Part shown: positions 46,156 to 55,142 of the stretch, piece after piece | Layout: each line of letters opens with the position of its first letter | Position numbering within the stretch: the first letter of the stretch is position 1 | Program-made: the position numbers and the translations under genes | Notes under the pieces: model-generated | What the model saw: only the letters and a program-made list of their open reading frames with translations | The model's database searches: none | What the model was told of the DNA's origin: nothing | NCBI RefSeq assembly: GCF_003202915.1 | Contig: NZ_QGLP01000009.1 | Location: 1-64,000 of the forward strand | DNA from: Gilliamella apicola | GTDB taxonomy: Bacteria; Pseudomonadota; Gammaproteobacteria; Enterobacterales; Orbaceae | Length of the DNA: 64,000 nt | Reading direction: 5' to 3'

Positions 46156-47364
46156 ATGTCTATTTATCAAAAATTATTGATTATTTTTTTTATTGGATTG
46201 ATGAATACGCCCTTGGTGTATGCTAATGATAATAAAAAATTAGAATCATTACGTCGTTCAATTGTAGAACAAGAAAAGCGTTTAGCACAACAAACAAAAA
46301 AACGAACTCAATTGATTAATGATCTTAAAGATCAAGAAACTGAAATTGCTAATTTACTCACCTCGATTGAAAAAAAAGGTCTAACTCTTAAAAAACTTGC
46401 TAAGGAAATAGCTAGTTTAATTAAGCAAATTGATGAGCTAACCATTAAACAGCAGCAACAACAAGAAGAGTTATCCAGACAGTTAGAAAGTGCATTTAAA
46501 TTAGGAAAGAATACCAATTTTAAGTTGATCTTCGCTAGCGAACAAAGTGAGCGTAATGAACGCTTAATTACTTATTTTCGTTATATCAATGAAGCCAGAC
46601 AACAAAAAATTAATCAGCTTCATGAAACCCAATTACAACTCAATGAGAAGAAAGATGCTTTACAAAAAAAACAAGCCACTCAGAAAAACTTACATAATAA
46701 GCAGAAACAAGAGCAAATAGCGTTAGAAAAAAATCACCAAAAACGGCAAAAAACCATCAATTCTTTAGAATCATCAATGGAAAAGAATCAGCAAAAATTA
46801 GCCCAGCTTAAAGAAAATGAAGCAAAATTGCAGGCTAAAATTGTTGAAGCAGAAAGAGAAAGTCGTCGAATAGCGGAAGAAGAAGCAAGACAAGCAAGAA
46901 ATATTCAAGAGAAACAGAAAAATAAAAATTATACACTTAATGCAGATGAACGAGCATTAATGGCTCGAATTAGTGGTATCGGCAAACCAGAACATCAATA
47001 CCGCTGGCCGATAAATGGCACTATTGCTCATCAATTCGGTGAACCGTTACAAGGTGAACTTCGTTGGAAGGGATTGGTAATTAATGCCAAAGATGGATCG
47101 CAAGTTAAGGCCATTACCGACGGACGAGTTATTCTGGCAAGTTGGCTGCAAGGTTATGGTTTTGTGGTTGCACTTGAGCATGGTAAAGGTGATATGAGTT
47201 TGTATGGTTACAACCAACGCGTTTTAGTTGAAGTTGGTGATAGTGTTCGAGTCGATCAGCCAATTGCTATTGTTGGCTCCAGTGGTGGTCAAAATACCTC
47301 TGGACTTTATTTTGAAATTCGCCGAGATGGCAAAGCACTAGATCCTAGTGGTTGGTTAAAATGA
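46156..47364 (+). CDS. envC: murein hydrolase activator EnvC
   Basis: EnvC is a periplasmic protein recruited by FtsEX that activates the amidases AmiA and AmiB during septum splitting. It has 402 residues. The signal peptide ends near residue 24 (PLVYA-N). Residues 25-250 are a long Lys/Gln/Glu-rich coiled coil. The C-terminal LytM (M23) domain is degenerate: SGLYFEIRRDG has LYF where active peptidases have HxH, as in E. coli EnvC. The stop overlaps yibQ by ATGA. Confidence 0.92.
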   Translation: MSIYQKLLIIFFIGLMNTPLVYANDNKKLESLRRSIVEQEKRLAQQTKKRTQLINDLKDQETEIANLLTSIEKKGLTLKKLAKEIASLIKQIDELTIKQQQQQEELSRQLESAFKLGKNTNFKLIFASEQSERNERLITYFRYINEARQQKINQLHETQLQLNEKKDALQKKQATQKNLHNKQKQEQIALEKNHQKRQKTINSLESSMEKNQQKLAQLKENEAKLQAKIVEAERESRRIAEEEARQARNIQEKQKNKNYTLNADERALMARISGIGKPEHQYRWPINGTIAHQFGEPLQGELRWKGLVINAKDGSQVKAITDGRVILASWLQGYGFVVALEHGKGDMSLYGYNQRVLVEVGDSVRVDQPIAIVGSSGGQNTSGLYFEIRRDGKALDPSGWLK

Positions 47365-48170
47365 TTAAACATCTATTTTACCTAGGGATATTATGGTTAA
47401 ATGTAAACAGTGTGTTTGCTGCAAAACTTGCCGTAGTGATTGATGATTTTGGTTATCGTCAACACAATGAAGAGCAAATTATTTCATTTACACCCAATAT
47501 TACCATCGCGGTTTTACCTCATTCACCTAATGCTAAACAGATAGCAACCCGTGCTCATCAACATGGTAATGAGGTGATTATTCACTTACCTATGGCGCCT
47601 ATGGGTAAACAATCTTTAGAGAAAGACACTTTATTTCCTGATATGACTGAAGCTGAAGTTAAAAGAGTATTGGACGAAGCAGTGTCGAGTGTTCCTTATG
47701 CAATTGGGGTGAATAATCATATGGGCAGCTTAATGACATCCGATTTCGATGGGATGCATAAGGTTATGAAAGCGTTGCGTCATCATGCATTGTTTTTTCT
47801 AGATAGTAAAACGATAGGGAAAACTCAAGTAAAAAACACGGCAAGTGACTATAACATCGCCGTTGTTGAGCGTGATGTTTTTTTAGATTTTCAGCAAACA
47901 GAGAGTGCCATTAGTCAACAGTTTGATCTGGCAGTGAAAATTGCGCAAAAAAATGGTCATGCTATTGCTATTGGCCATCCATATCCTGAGACAGTTAATG
48001 TTTTGCGGGAAAAATTAGCTAATTTGCCGAGCAATATTGAATTAGTTAAAATTAGTCAATTAATTACACCATTACCACCTAAACATAAACCAACTCTTAA
48101 ATATATTTTTGAAAAATTTAAAAAACGTTTTGAGAAATTACCTAATCTTAATCTTGTCAAACCGCAGTAG
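47361..48170 (+). CDS. yibQ: YibQ divergent polysaccharide deacetylase-family protein
   Basis: A 269-residue exported protein with an N-terminal signal peptide (LFYLGILWLNVNSVFA) and a divergent NodB-like polysaccharide deacetylase domain (DUF610). Visible motifs are VVIDDFGY, LPHSPNAKQIATRAHQHG, the HLPMAP block, GVNNHMGSLMTSD and AIAIGHPYPET. Its substrate is not known. It is coupled to envC through ATGA, as commonly seen, which suggests a cell-wall role. A TTG nine bases upstream is a less likely start. The stop abuts the rapZ stop directly. Confidence 0.88.
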   Translation: MIKHLFYLGILWLNVNSVFAAKLAVVIDDFGYRQHNEEQIISFTPNITIAVLPHSPNAKQIATRAHQHGNEVIIHLPMAPMGKQSLEKDTLFPDMTEAEVKRVLDEAVSSVPYAIGVNNHMGSLMTSDFDGMHKVMKALRHHALFFLDSKTIGKTQVKNTASDYNIAVVERDVFLDFQQTESAISQQFDLAVKIAQKNGHAIAIGHPYPETVNVLREKLANLPSNIELVKISQLITPLPPKHKPTLKYIFEKFKKRFEKLPNLNLVKPQ

Positions 48171-49019
48171 CTATTTTTTTTCAAGTGTTCGATGGCGAAT
48201 TTGAACTTGTTTATTTTGTGCTTTAAAAAAATCGGCTAGTTGTTCAGCAATAAAAACTGAACGGTGCTGACCACCGGTACAACCAATGGCAATAGTTAAA
48301 TAGCTACGGTTGTTTTTTTCTAACATCGGTAACCATTGTTGTAAATAATTAGCGGTTTGATAGATGAAATTGGTAACTTCGTTATGTTTTAATAGAAAGT
48401 CTTTTACTGGTACATCTAGGCCTGTCAACGGTCTTAACGTGATGTCCCAGTGTGGATTAGGTAAAAATCTGACATCAAACACGAAATCAGCATCAACAGG
48501 TAAACCATGTTTGAAGCCAAACGATTCAAAGATCATGGTTAATTCCCGTTCTTTTTTTCCTAAAATTCGAGAACGAAGAATATTGGATAATTCATGAACG
48601 GAAAGATTATCTGTATTGATCAGCAAACTGGCATGTGACTTTAATGGTTCTAAATATTTTTCTTCAAGATCGATGGCTTCTTCTAAAGAATATTTTTGAT
48701 TATTCAGCGGATGTATTCGTCTGGTTTCGCTATAACGTTGGATTAGCGTATTACGGCTACAATCAAAAAAGATTATTTCTGGCGTAACTGAGGAAGGTAA
48801 CCGCTGAAATATATCTTGGTTAAAATTGAAGTTAGCCGGTAAATTTCGAATATCTATACTAACTGCAACCGGTGTATTGCTATTTTTTAATGACTCTGCA
48901 AGTTGTGGTAATAAAGCGACAGGAATATTATCAACACAGTAAAATCCCATGTCTTCTAATGCACGTAATGCAATTGATTTTCCTGAACCTGAGCGGCCAC
49001 TTACAATAAACAATATCAC
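48171..49019 (-). CDS. rapZ: RNase adapter protein RapZ
   Basis: RapZ binds GlcN6P, presents the sRNA GlmZ to RNase E and so controls GlmS. It has 282 residues. The Walker A motif is G8-RSGSGK-S15, and IIFFDCSR is the Walker B-like part. The C-terminal domain has [20 protein letters not shown] and ends in the basic RNA-binding tail RHRTLEKK. The usual rpoN/ptsN neighbours are absent. It converges with yibQ with no base between the two stop codons. Confidence 0.95.
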   Translation of the reverse strand: MILFIVSGRSGSGKSIALRALEDMGFYCVDNIPVALLPQLAESLKNSNTPVAVSIDIRNLPANFNFNQDIFQRLPSSVTPEIIFFDCSRNTLIQRYSETRRIHPLNNQKYSLEEAIDLEEKYLEPLKSHASLLINTDNLSVHELSNILRSRILGKKERELTMIFESFGFKHGLPVDADFVFDVRFLPNPHWDITLRPLTGLDVPVKDFLLKHNEVTNFIYQTANYLQQWLPMLEKNNRSYLTIAIGCTGGQHRSVFIAEQLADFFKAQNKQVQIRHRTLEKK

Positions 49020-49119
49020 AATATCAACTCCAAAATAATTGGTACACCTAGTATATCCTGTTTAATTCAACATGTGCAATTTATGAAAAGAAACCGTCGG
49101 CAAAGAACCAATAATCTAG

Positions 49120-49716
49120 CTAATAGTCGGTTTTTATCTTAGCTATTAACTGTTTTAAAGCTTGTCCACGATGAGAAATTTGACTTTTATGTTCTTTAGT
49201 TAGTTCTGCCGCACTGCAATTAAGTTCAGGAATGTAGAATAATGGATCATAACCAAAACCACCATTGCCATGAGGTTGATTTAAAATTAATCCATTCCAT
49301 TTACCTAGACAGATGATTGGTGTTGGATCATTTTCATGTTGCATAAAAGCGAGTGCACAATAAAAGTATGCTGTTCTTTTTTCTTTCGGCACATCTTTTA
49401 ATTCAAGCAATAACTTTTCATTATTACTTTTATCATTCCCATGTTCTCCAGCATAACGAGCCGAATAGATACCCGGTTGACCGTTAAGTGCATCAACAAC
49501 TAAACCAGAATCATCCGCAATTGCCGGTAATTGCGTCACTTTTGCGGTATGTCTTGCTTTCAAGATAGCATTTTCAATAAATGATAAACCGGTTTCTTCG
49601 ACATCAGGAACATTGAAGGTATTTTGGGCGACAACAGCAAATCCAGCATCGGCTAAAAGCGTTTGTAATTCACTGACTTTGCCTTGGTTATTAGTGGCTA
49701 AAACAATTTTTTGCAT
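49120..49716 (-). CDS. rdgB: dITP/XTP pyrophosphatase RdgB (HAM1 family)
   Basis: It hydrolyses dITP, ITP and XTP to monophosphates and so keeps deaminated purines out of DNA and RNA. It has 198 residues. Family marks are [17 protein letters not shown] at the start, [20 protein letters not shown] with the catalytic aspartate, GGFGYDPLF and the SHRGQAL end. AAAAAATG-type spacing without a clear ribosome binding site is seen upstream. Confidence 0.96.
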   Translation of the reverse strand: MQKIVLATNNQGKVSELQTLLADAGFAVVAQNTFNVPDVEETGLSFIENAILKARHTAKVTQLPAIADDSGLVVDALNGQPGIYSARYAGEHGNDKSNNEKLLLELKDVPKEKRTAYFYCALAFMQHENDPTPIICLGKWNGLILNQPHGNGGFGYDPLFYIPELNCSAAELTKEHKSQISHRGQALKQLIAKIKTDY

Positions 49717-49798
49717 TTTTTGGCTCCATGATAAAACAAGTTTGGTTTATATCGTAATTAGCAAATCGAATATTAAAAGTTGATAATATAGTTAAATT

Positions 49799-50455
49799 TT
49801 AAAAATCAGGGTCACAACAAAACGTCATACTTTCACCTGTTTTAGGGTGGTTTATGGTGAGATGTTGAGCATGTAATAATAGCCGGTTTGACATCGAAAA
49901 TGCTTCCGGATGAGCATAAAATTTATCGCCTAAAATGGGATGGCCAATTGCTTGCATGTGTACTCTGAGTTGATGAGATCGTCCGGTAAAAGGAAATAGT
50001 GCCACTCGCGTGGTATTATCATTATTACGGCAAATAACTTGGTAATGCGTTAATGCATATTTGCCATTATCATGATCTACCATCTGTCTTGGACGATTAG
50101 GCCAATCACAAATCAACGGTAATTCGACTTGGTCACTGTCATGTTCAAGATGACCATGAACTACGGCGATATAAGTTTTTTTAGGTATACGTTCTCTAAA
50201 CTGCTTTTTGATTTCTCGATCCGCTAATTTAGATAAAGCGGCAACCATAATACCACTCGTTGCCATGTCTAGACGATGCACAGATTCAACATAACTATAT
50301 TTTTGTTGTAAACGATGAATAATACTATCGATAAATTGCGGTTTATTTCCTGAGACAGACAAAATACCAGGTTGTTTATTAACCACAACAATATGGTCAT
50401 CTTGATATAAAATAGTTAACCAAGGATCAATGGGGGGATGATATTCCAAAAGCAT
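49799..50455 (-). CDS. rluA: dual-specificity pseudouridine synthase RluA
   Basis: It makes pseudouridine 746 in 23S rRNA and 32 in several tRNAs. It has 219 residues from ATG 50455, the same length as E. coli RluA. The catalytic aspartate is D63 in VHRLDMATSG. PLICDWPNRPRQMV and TGRSHQLRVHMQAIGHPILG are conserved. There is no S4 domain, which separates it from RluC and RluD. An upstream in-frame ATG at 50491 would add 12 non-conserved residues. Confidence 0.93.
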   Translation of the reverse strand: MLLEYHPPIDPWLTILYQDDHIVVVNKQPGILSVSGNKPQFIDSIIHRLQQKYSYVESVHRLDMATSGIMVAALSKLADREIKKQFRERIPKKTYIAVVHGHLEHDSDQVELPLICDWPNRPRQMVDHDNGKYALTHYQVICRNNDNTTRVALFPFTGRSHQLRVHMQAIGHPILGDKFYAHPEAFSMSNRLLLHAQHLTINHPKTGESMTFCCDPDF

Positions 50456-50531
50456 GTATGTGTGATAATTTGTAAAATTAAATTGCCACACATTCTAACA
50501 AACTCAACAAAAAGTGCTAGTTGAAAAAAGT

Positions 50532-51065
50532 CTAATTACTCCAGATTGACCTTTTTTTAGTTGAAAAAAATTGACTAAAGAGGATTACTAAACCGACCAA
50601 TAAATAACCAGAAAAAATAATAATCATCCATTGTGACATTTCAATAGTTAAAAATGACCAAATTTTCTCTGAACAAGAACCATAAGCATTAAACATACTT
50701 GGTAACCATTTATTCAAAGGCAACCAAGACGGGAATTGGACATTGATTGCACAAGTATCAGTTAAATTCGGTTCAAATTGTAAATGAGCATGAAAGGTTG
50801 CCAGATTGAAACCTTTAATAGCGCTAACTAACCAGATGAAAATACCGGTTAAACGAAAAATGAGTTTACTTGGTGCAAGAAGACCGACTAGGCTACCAAA
50901 CATAATTCCATAAATTGCACAACGTTGATAAATACATAAAGTACAAGGGGCTAGGCCTAAACCATATTGAAAATAGAGGGCGGTTAATTCAAAAATAGCG
51001 GTGGAAAGAAATAATAAAAACCAGGCATATCTACCTCGAGAGTATTGATTGAGTAAAGACAACAT
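50532..51065 (-). CDS. dsbB: disulfide bond formation protein DsbB
   Basis: A four-helix inner-membrane protein that reoxidises DsbA and passes electrons to quinone. It has 177 residues. The two redox pairs are C41-C44 (APCTLCIYQR) and C105-C131 in the second periplasmic loop (E. coli C104 and C130). R48 next to the first pair contributes to quinone binding. It is divergent from rluC; no nhaB is seen. Confidence 0.95.
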   Translation of the reverse strand: MLSLLNQYSRGRYAWFLLFLSTAIFELTALYFQYGLGLAPCTLCIYQRCAIYGIMFGSLVGLLAPSKLIFRLTGIFIWLVSAIKGFNLATFHAHLQFEPNLTDTCAINVQFPSWLPLNKWLPSMFNAYGSCSEKIWSFLTIEMSQWMIIIFSGYLLVGLVILFSQFFSTKKRSIWSN

Positions 51066-51215
51066 ACTATTTTATTCCTCCATATTCCGCTATAATCAAC
51101 TCAATGTTATAGATTATTAAAATTAAACTATTTTATTCTTATAGCCTGTAGTGTAGTTTATTTTTAAATAATATTAAACGACTTTTATTAATTAAGGGTG
51201 GATTAAGCTTTTCCT

Positions 51216-52190
51216 ATGGACTCAAATGTTCAACAAACAAAATTACAAGTCTCATTTGTCACCATTACCGAAGAAAATGTGACACAGCGAATTGATAACT
51301 TTTTAATCACCTACCTTAAAGGTGTACCTAAAAGTATGATTTATCGCATACTTAGAAAAGGAGAAGTGCGCGTTAATAAAAAGCGTATTAAACCTGAATA
51401 TAAATTGGTCATCGGCGATGAAGTTCGAATTCCACCGATTCGTGTTTCAGAAAAAACGGTTCCTGAAATTTCCAAAAAACTAAATAAAGTTGCTGATTTA
51501 GAAAAATCAATTATTTATGAAGATGATGTGATTTTAGCTATCAATAAACCATCTGGAATTGCCGTACATGGTGGTAGTGGCTTAAGTTTTGGGGTGATTG
51601 AAGGATTAAGAGCATTAAGACCAGAAGCCAAATTTTTAGAATTAGTGCATCGTATCGATCGTGAAACATCCGGTGTTTTACTTATTGCTAAAAAACGCTC
51701 GGCATTAAAAGCACTACATGAACAGCTGCGTTTGAAACAGATGCAAAAAAATTATTTAGCTTTAGTGAAAGGTAATTGGCCTTCTGAATGTAAAGTTGTA
51801 CAAGCACCATTATTAAAAAATGTACTTAAAAGTGGTGAACGTGTAGTTAAAGTGGATGCCGAAGGCAAACCATCGGAAACACGATTCAAAGTAGAAGAAC
51901 GCTTTGGTTTTGCAACTTTAATAAAAGCTAGCCCAGTAACCGGACGAACTCATCAAATTCGGGTACATACGCAATATGTTAATCATCCGATTGCATTTGA
52001 TGATCGTTATGGTGATAACCAGTTTGATGCATTATTAGTTAAAAGCAAACTTAACAGACTATTTTTACATGCAGCTAATGTAAAATTTATTCATCCTAAA
52101 ACTATGCAAGAGATGCAATTACATGCGCCAATGGATGAAATATTGCAAAATTGCTTAACCCAGATTAGAAATGATAAATATCAACAATGA
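51216..52190 (+). CDS. rluC: 23S rRNA pseudouridine(955/2504/2580) synthase RluC
   Basis: It converts three uridines of 23S rRNA to pseudouridine. It has 324 residues. The S4 RNA-binding domain occupies about residues 22-75 (QRIDNFLITYLKGVPKSMIY). The catalytic aspartate is D148 in LVHRIDRETSGVLL. PVTGRTHQIRVHTQYVNHPI is the second core motif. The SMIYRILRKGEVRVNKKRIK block matches RluC rather than RluD. A histidine phosphatase gene follows after 25 bases. Confidence 0.94.
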   Translation: MDSNVQQTKLQVSFVTITEENVTQRIDNFLITYLKGVPKSMIYRILRKGEVRVNKKRIKPEYKLVIGDEVRIPPIRVSEKTVPEISKKLNKVADLEKSIIYEDDVILAINKPSGIAVHGGSGLSFGVIEGLRALRPEAKFLELVHRIDRETSGVLLIAKKRSALKALHEQLRLKQMQKNYLALVKGNWPSECKVVQAPLLKNVLKSGERVVKVDAEGKPSETRFKVEERFGFATLIKASPVTGRTHQIRVHTQYVNHPIAFDDRYGDNQFDALLVKSKLNRLFLHAANVKFIHPKTMQEMQLHAPMDEILQNCLTQIRNDKYQQ

Positions 52191-52215
52191 TAAGATGAGA
52201 AGGTAATTAATAAGA

Positions 52216-52875
52216 ATGAAAGATCTTAATTTATATTTAATTAGACACGGACAAACCGAATGGAATATTAAAGATCAGATGCAAGGCTCGAAAAATTCGC
52301 CTTTGACTGAAAATGGTGTTTTAGGGGCCAAAATAACTGGAAAGTATTTAAAAAATACGCCATTTATACAAGCTTATTCTAGCCCTCAACAACGTGCTAT
52401 GGAAACTCGAGATTATATTATTCATGAAAATGACAATGTCATACCTAGCACTGAGCTTGATAATTTACGAGAAATGGATTTTGGCATTTGGGAAGGAAAG
52501 CATGTTCCTTTATTAAAAAAAGAAATCCCCGAATTTACAACTTATTTAACCGATCCAGGGAACTTTGATGCCTCTATTAACCAAGGTGAAAACTACCTTG
52601 ATATACTTTCTCGCATGAAAGAGGCATTAAACGTTATTGTAAAAAATGCACCACAAGATAAAGGTAATATTTTAGTGGTATCACATGGTACGGTGTTACG
52701 AATATTACTTTGTGTTTTAAATGGTGGAGATTGGCGTCGACATCGAGATCAAGATTATTTTCCTCGAGTGTTAAATACTAGTATTAGTCTAGTTAACTAC
52801 AAACAAACTGAAGATAATCCAGAAGGTGAATTTTCAGTTAAGTTTTATAATAATGTTGATCATTTAACCAATTAA
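52216..52875 (+). CDS. histidine phosphatase superfamily protein (phosphoglycerate mutase-like)
   Basis: A 219-residue protein of the histidine phosphatase branch. The catalytic loop is R10-H11-G12 in YLIRHGQTEWN, with LREMDFGIWEGK and the second histidine in VVSHGTVLRILL. The family covers GpmB, CobC and sugar or nucleotide phosphatases, so the substrate cannot be named. It is probably cotranscribed with rluC. TGAGAAGG precedes the ATG at a usable distance. Confidence 0.85.
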   Translation: MKDLNLYLIRHGQTEWNIKDQMQGSKNSPLTENGVLGAKITGKYLKNTPFIQAYSSPQQRAMETRDYIIHENDNVIPSTELDNLREMDFGIWEGKHVPLLKKEIPEFTTYLTDPGNFDASINQGENYLDILSRMKEALNVIVKNAPQDKGNILVVSHGTVLRILLCVLNGGDWRRHRDQDYFPRVLNTSISLVNYKQTEDNPEGEFSVKFYNNVDHLTN

Positions 52876-52899
52876 TTACCGTTATTTTTATCATGTTTT

Positions 52900-52931
52900 C
52901 TCGGCTAATGCTAATTAAGCAATTAGCCGAG
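52900..52931. terminator. hairpin between convergent histidine phosphatase gene and bepA
   Basis: CTCGGCTAAT and ATTAGCCGAG form a perfect 10-bp stem, extended inside by GCT/AGC. The T runs beside it are weak. Confidence 0.6.
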
Positions 52932-52942
52932 TAATATTTAGA

Positions 52943-54397
52943 TTATTTTCTGCTATAAACTGCGTAACGTTTTTGTAATTGTTTTAATTGATTAATTCTT
53001 GCATCAATTTTGGAAATTAATGTTTGATTACCTTTAGCTTGTGTTTTGGCATTAGTTAACAATTGAATTGCATCAGGAAATCTTCCTTTAAGCGCAATTA
53101 ATTCTGCTGTGGCACTCATTTCTTGAGCTCTTGATTTTAATCCACCATAAGCGGTAACCAATAGATCCCAACCATTAGTATCATCATTGTGATCAAATGT
53201 ATAACGATGTAATAAACTTACGGCTTGCTGATATTTGCCAGCTTTTATATAAGCGTTAGCTAAGTTTAATTGTAAGGCTGTGCTATCCGGTGATCGCTTT
53301 AATGCCGTTTGCAGACGAGTAATCGCAGTACTACTATCATTACTATCTAAATCAATATCTGTCATTAAATCAATATACCAAATATTATCAGGGTCATTAT
53401 CTAATAACGGTTGTAATTCATTTTTCGCCCGTGCTGTATCTTGATTATTGTAATAATTTAGTGCGATGGCATAGCTCAGTGCTTTTTTACCCTGATCACT
53501 ATTCAATTTACGATAATCATTAATCAACAGTTTAGCGGTATTACTATTCCCCATAAATATTGCTATTCTTGCCTTGGCTAAATAATAGCTTAATGAAGAA
53601 GGTATATTTTTTTTAGAATATTGCAGTGATCGATTACGGATATCTGACAAGCGGCTATTAGGTAATGGGTGAGTCATTAAAATTTCCGGTGGTTTACTAC
53701 TAAAGCGACTTTCATCCGCTAGTTTTTGTAAAAATTCGGAAGAAGCATAAGGATCAAATCCTGCTTTAGCTAATGTTCTAAGCCCAACTCTATCCGCTTC
53801 TTGTTCGTTTGATTGAGTAAAACTAATCATACTTTGAGCTGAACTTGCCATGGTGGTTGTTATTCCCGCTATACCAGCTTCTGGATTAGCTAGGGTTAAT
53901 AATAACGAACCTAATGCTCCCCCCCACACATAAGGGCTATTTTTATTTTGGGCCTCCATCGCACGCGCTAAATGACGTTGCGTAACGTGACCAATTTCGT
54001 GAGCCATAACTGAAGCTAATTGGCTTTCATTGTCGGTATCCATTATTAATCTAGAATGAATAACAACATTTCCACCAAAAAAAGCAAAGGCATTAAGCAC
54101 ATTACTTTTCATCACATAAAAATGGAAGGGGGTTTGTACTGATTCTGATTTAGACACCAATTTTTTACCCAAATCATTAATATATTGATTTAAGACAGGA
54201 TCATTGGCGATAGGAGCACTACCACGTAACAAACGCATATAATAATCACCCATCTCATTTTCTTGCCCGATACTTAGTGTAGATGAGGCTGCTGTTCCTA
54301 TATCAGGTAGTTTAATATTATCTGCAGCATAGGCAATGGATGCATTTTGCAATAATAGTGATGTTGATAATACCAATGCGATTGCTTTTTTTAACAT
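52943..54397 (-). CDS. bepA: periplasmic metalloprotease/chaperone BepA (M48 family)
   Basis: BepA helps assemble LptD and degrades stalled outer-membrane proteins. It has 484 residues with a signal peptide of about 24 (ASIAYA-A). The zinc motif is H133-E134-x2-H137 in MAHEIGHVTQRH, and the third ligand is E200 in NEQEADRVG. MTHPLPNSRLSDIRNR carries the regulatory histidine. Residues 310-480 are TPR repeats (for example LQLNLANAYIKAGKYQQAVS). Confidence 0.94.
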   Translation of the reverse strand: MLKKAIALVLSTSLLLQNASIAYAADNIKLPDIGTAASSTLSIGQENEMGDYYMRLLRGSAPIANDPVLNQYINDLGKKLVSKSESVQTPFHFYVMKSNVLNAFAFFGGNVVIHSRLIMDTDNESQLASVMAHEIGHVTQRHLARAMEAQNKNSPYVWGGALGSLLLTLANPEAGIAGITTTMASSAQSMISFTQSNEQEADRVGLRTLAKAGFDPYASSEFLQKLADESRFSSKPPEILMTHPLPNSRLSDIRNRSLQYSKKNIPSSLSYYLAKARIAIFMGNSNTAKLLINDYRKLNSDQGKKALSYAIALNYYNNQDTARAKNELQPLLDNDPDNIWYIDLMTDIDLDSNDSSTAITRLQTALKRSPDSTALQLNLANAYIKAGKYQQAVSLLHRYTFDHNDDTNGWDLLVTAYGGLKSRAQEMSATAELIALKGRFPDAIQLLTNAKTQAKGNQTLISKIDARINQLKQLQKRYAVYSRK

Positions 54398-54535
54398 ACT
54401 TTTAACTCATAAAAAGATTAATAGTTTAGTATTCTAGCTTAAAAAAAAGACAATATCACTTTGAATTTTTTATCAATTTGAGCTATTACCATTATATTAT
54501 TTAATTTACTCGATTTAATAATTTAAAAAATGATG

Positions 54536-55114
54536 TTAATCAAATACCGCGTGGCGAATTTGTTCAACATCAACATTTTTAATATAGTTTTGTATATTAG
54601 GATAAATATTATAATGATGGCCAAATTCAGGTTGCATTAATTCATCAATAACTTGACGTTTACTCCAATTTTGAAAGACTAAGCGATACATCGCAATAAC
54701 TACACCAGTCCGGTCACTGCCATGCCAACAATGAATCAATATTGGTTTAGGTGAGTTTTTGATTGTTTTAAGAATTTGGATTATTTTTTTATCGGTAATA
54801 TTGCCGGCTCGAAGATTAATCCAAACCTCAGAAATCCCTGTATTAGCAATTTTATCCCGATCACTATGCCATAATCGCAGATTAATTATAGTTTTAATGC
54901 CTATTTTATCGAGTAGCACTATCTGTTTTAGATTAGGTTGTTCAGAACGATAGATATCGTTTGAAACTTGATAAAAATTATTGGGAAAGGGTGAGGAATT
55001 AATGTTAGATTGGCAACTGCTAATAATAAAAGCTAAACAACACAACAAGAAAAGGTTCGTTATTTTGCGCAGTTTAAAATAATAGTGAGCCATTAATTGT
55101 TGTGTTCTATACAT
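54536..55114 (-). CDS. putative lipoprotein, tyrosine/dual-specificity phosphatase family
   Basis: A 192-residue protein with an N-terminal hydrophobic segment and a lipobox-like ISSC at residues 31-34, so it is probably a periplasm-facing lipoprotein. The CX5R phosphatase motif is complete: C129 and R135 in IHCWHGSDRTG. The preceding ILLDKIGIKTIINLR-type region and IYRSEQPN are typical of bacterial dual-specificity phosphatases. An alternative start at 55093 gives a shorter signal peptide. Substrate is unknown; phosphoinositide, phosphoprotein or polysaccharide-linked phosphate are possible. It lies between bepA and proS on the same strand. Confidence 0.75.
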   Translation of the reverse strand: MYRTQQLMAHYYFKLRKITNLFLLCCLAFIISSCQSNINSSPFPNNFYQVSNDIYRSEQPNLKQIVLLDKIGIKTIINLRLWHSDRDKIANTGISEVWINLRAGNITDKKIIQILKTIKNSPKPILIHCWHGSDRTGVVIAMYRLVFQNWSKRQVIDELMQPEFGHHYNIYPNIQNYIKNVDVEQIRHAVFD

Positions 55115-55142
55115 TAGTAAAACTTTAATTTAATTGTTAAAT

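Noticed and set aside
46975-47364. Active LytM peptidase at the end of EnvC
   Set aside because: The HxH zinc motif is replaced by LYF, as in other EnvC proteins, so it is an activator and not a peptidase.
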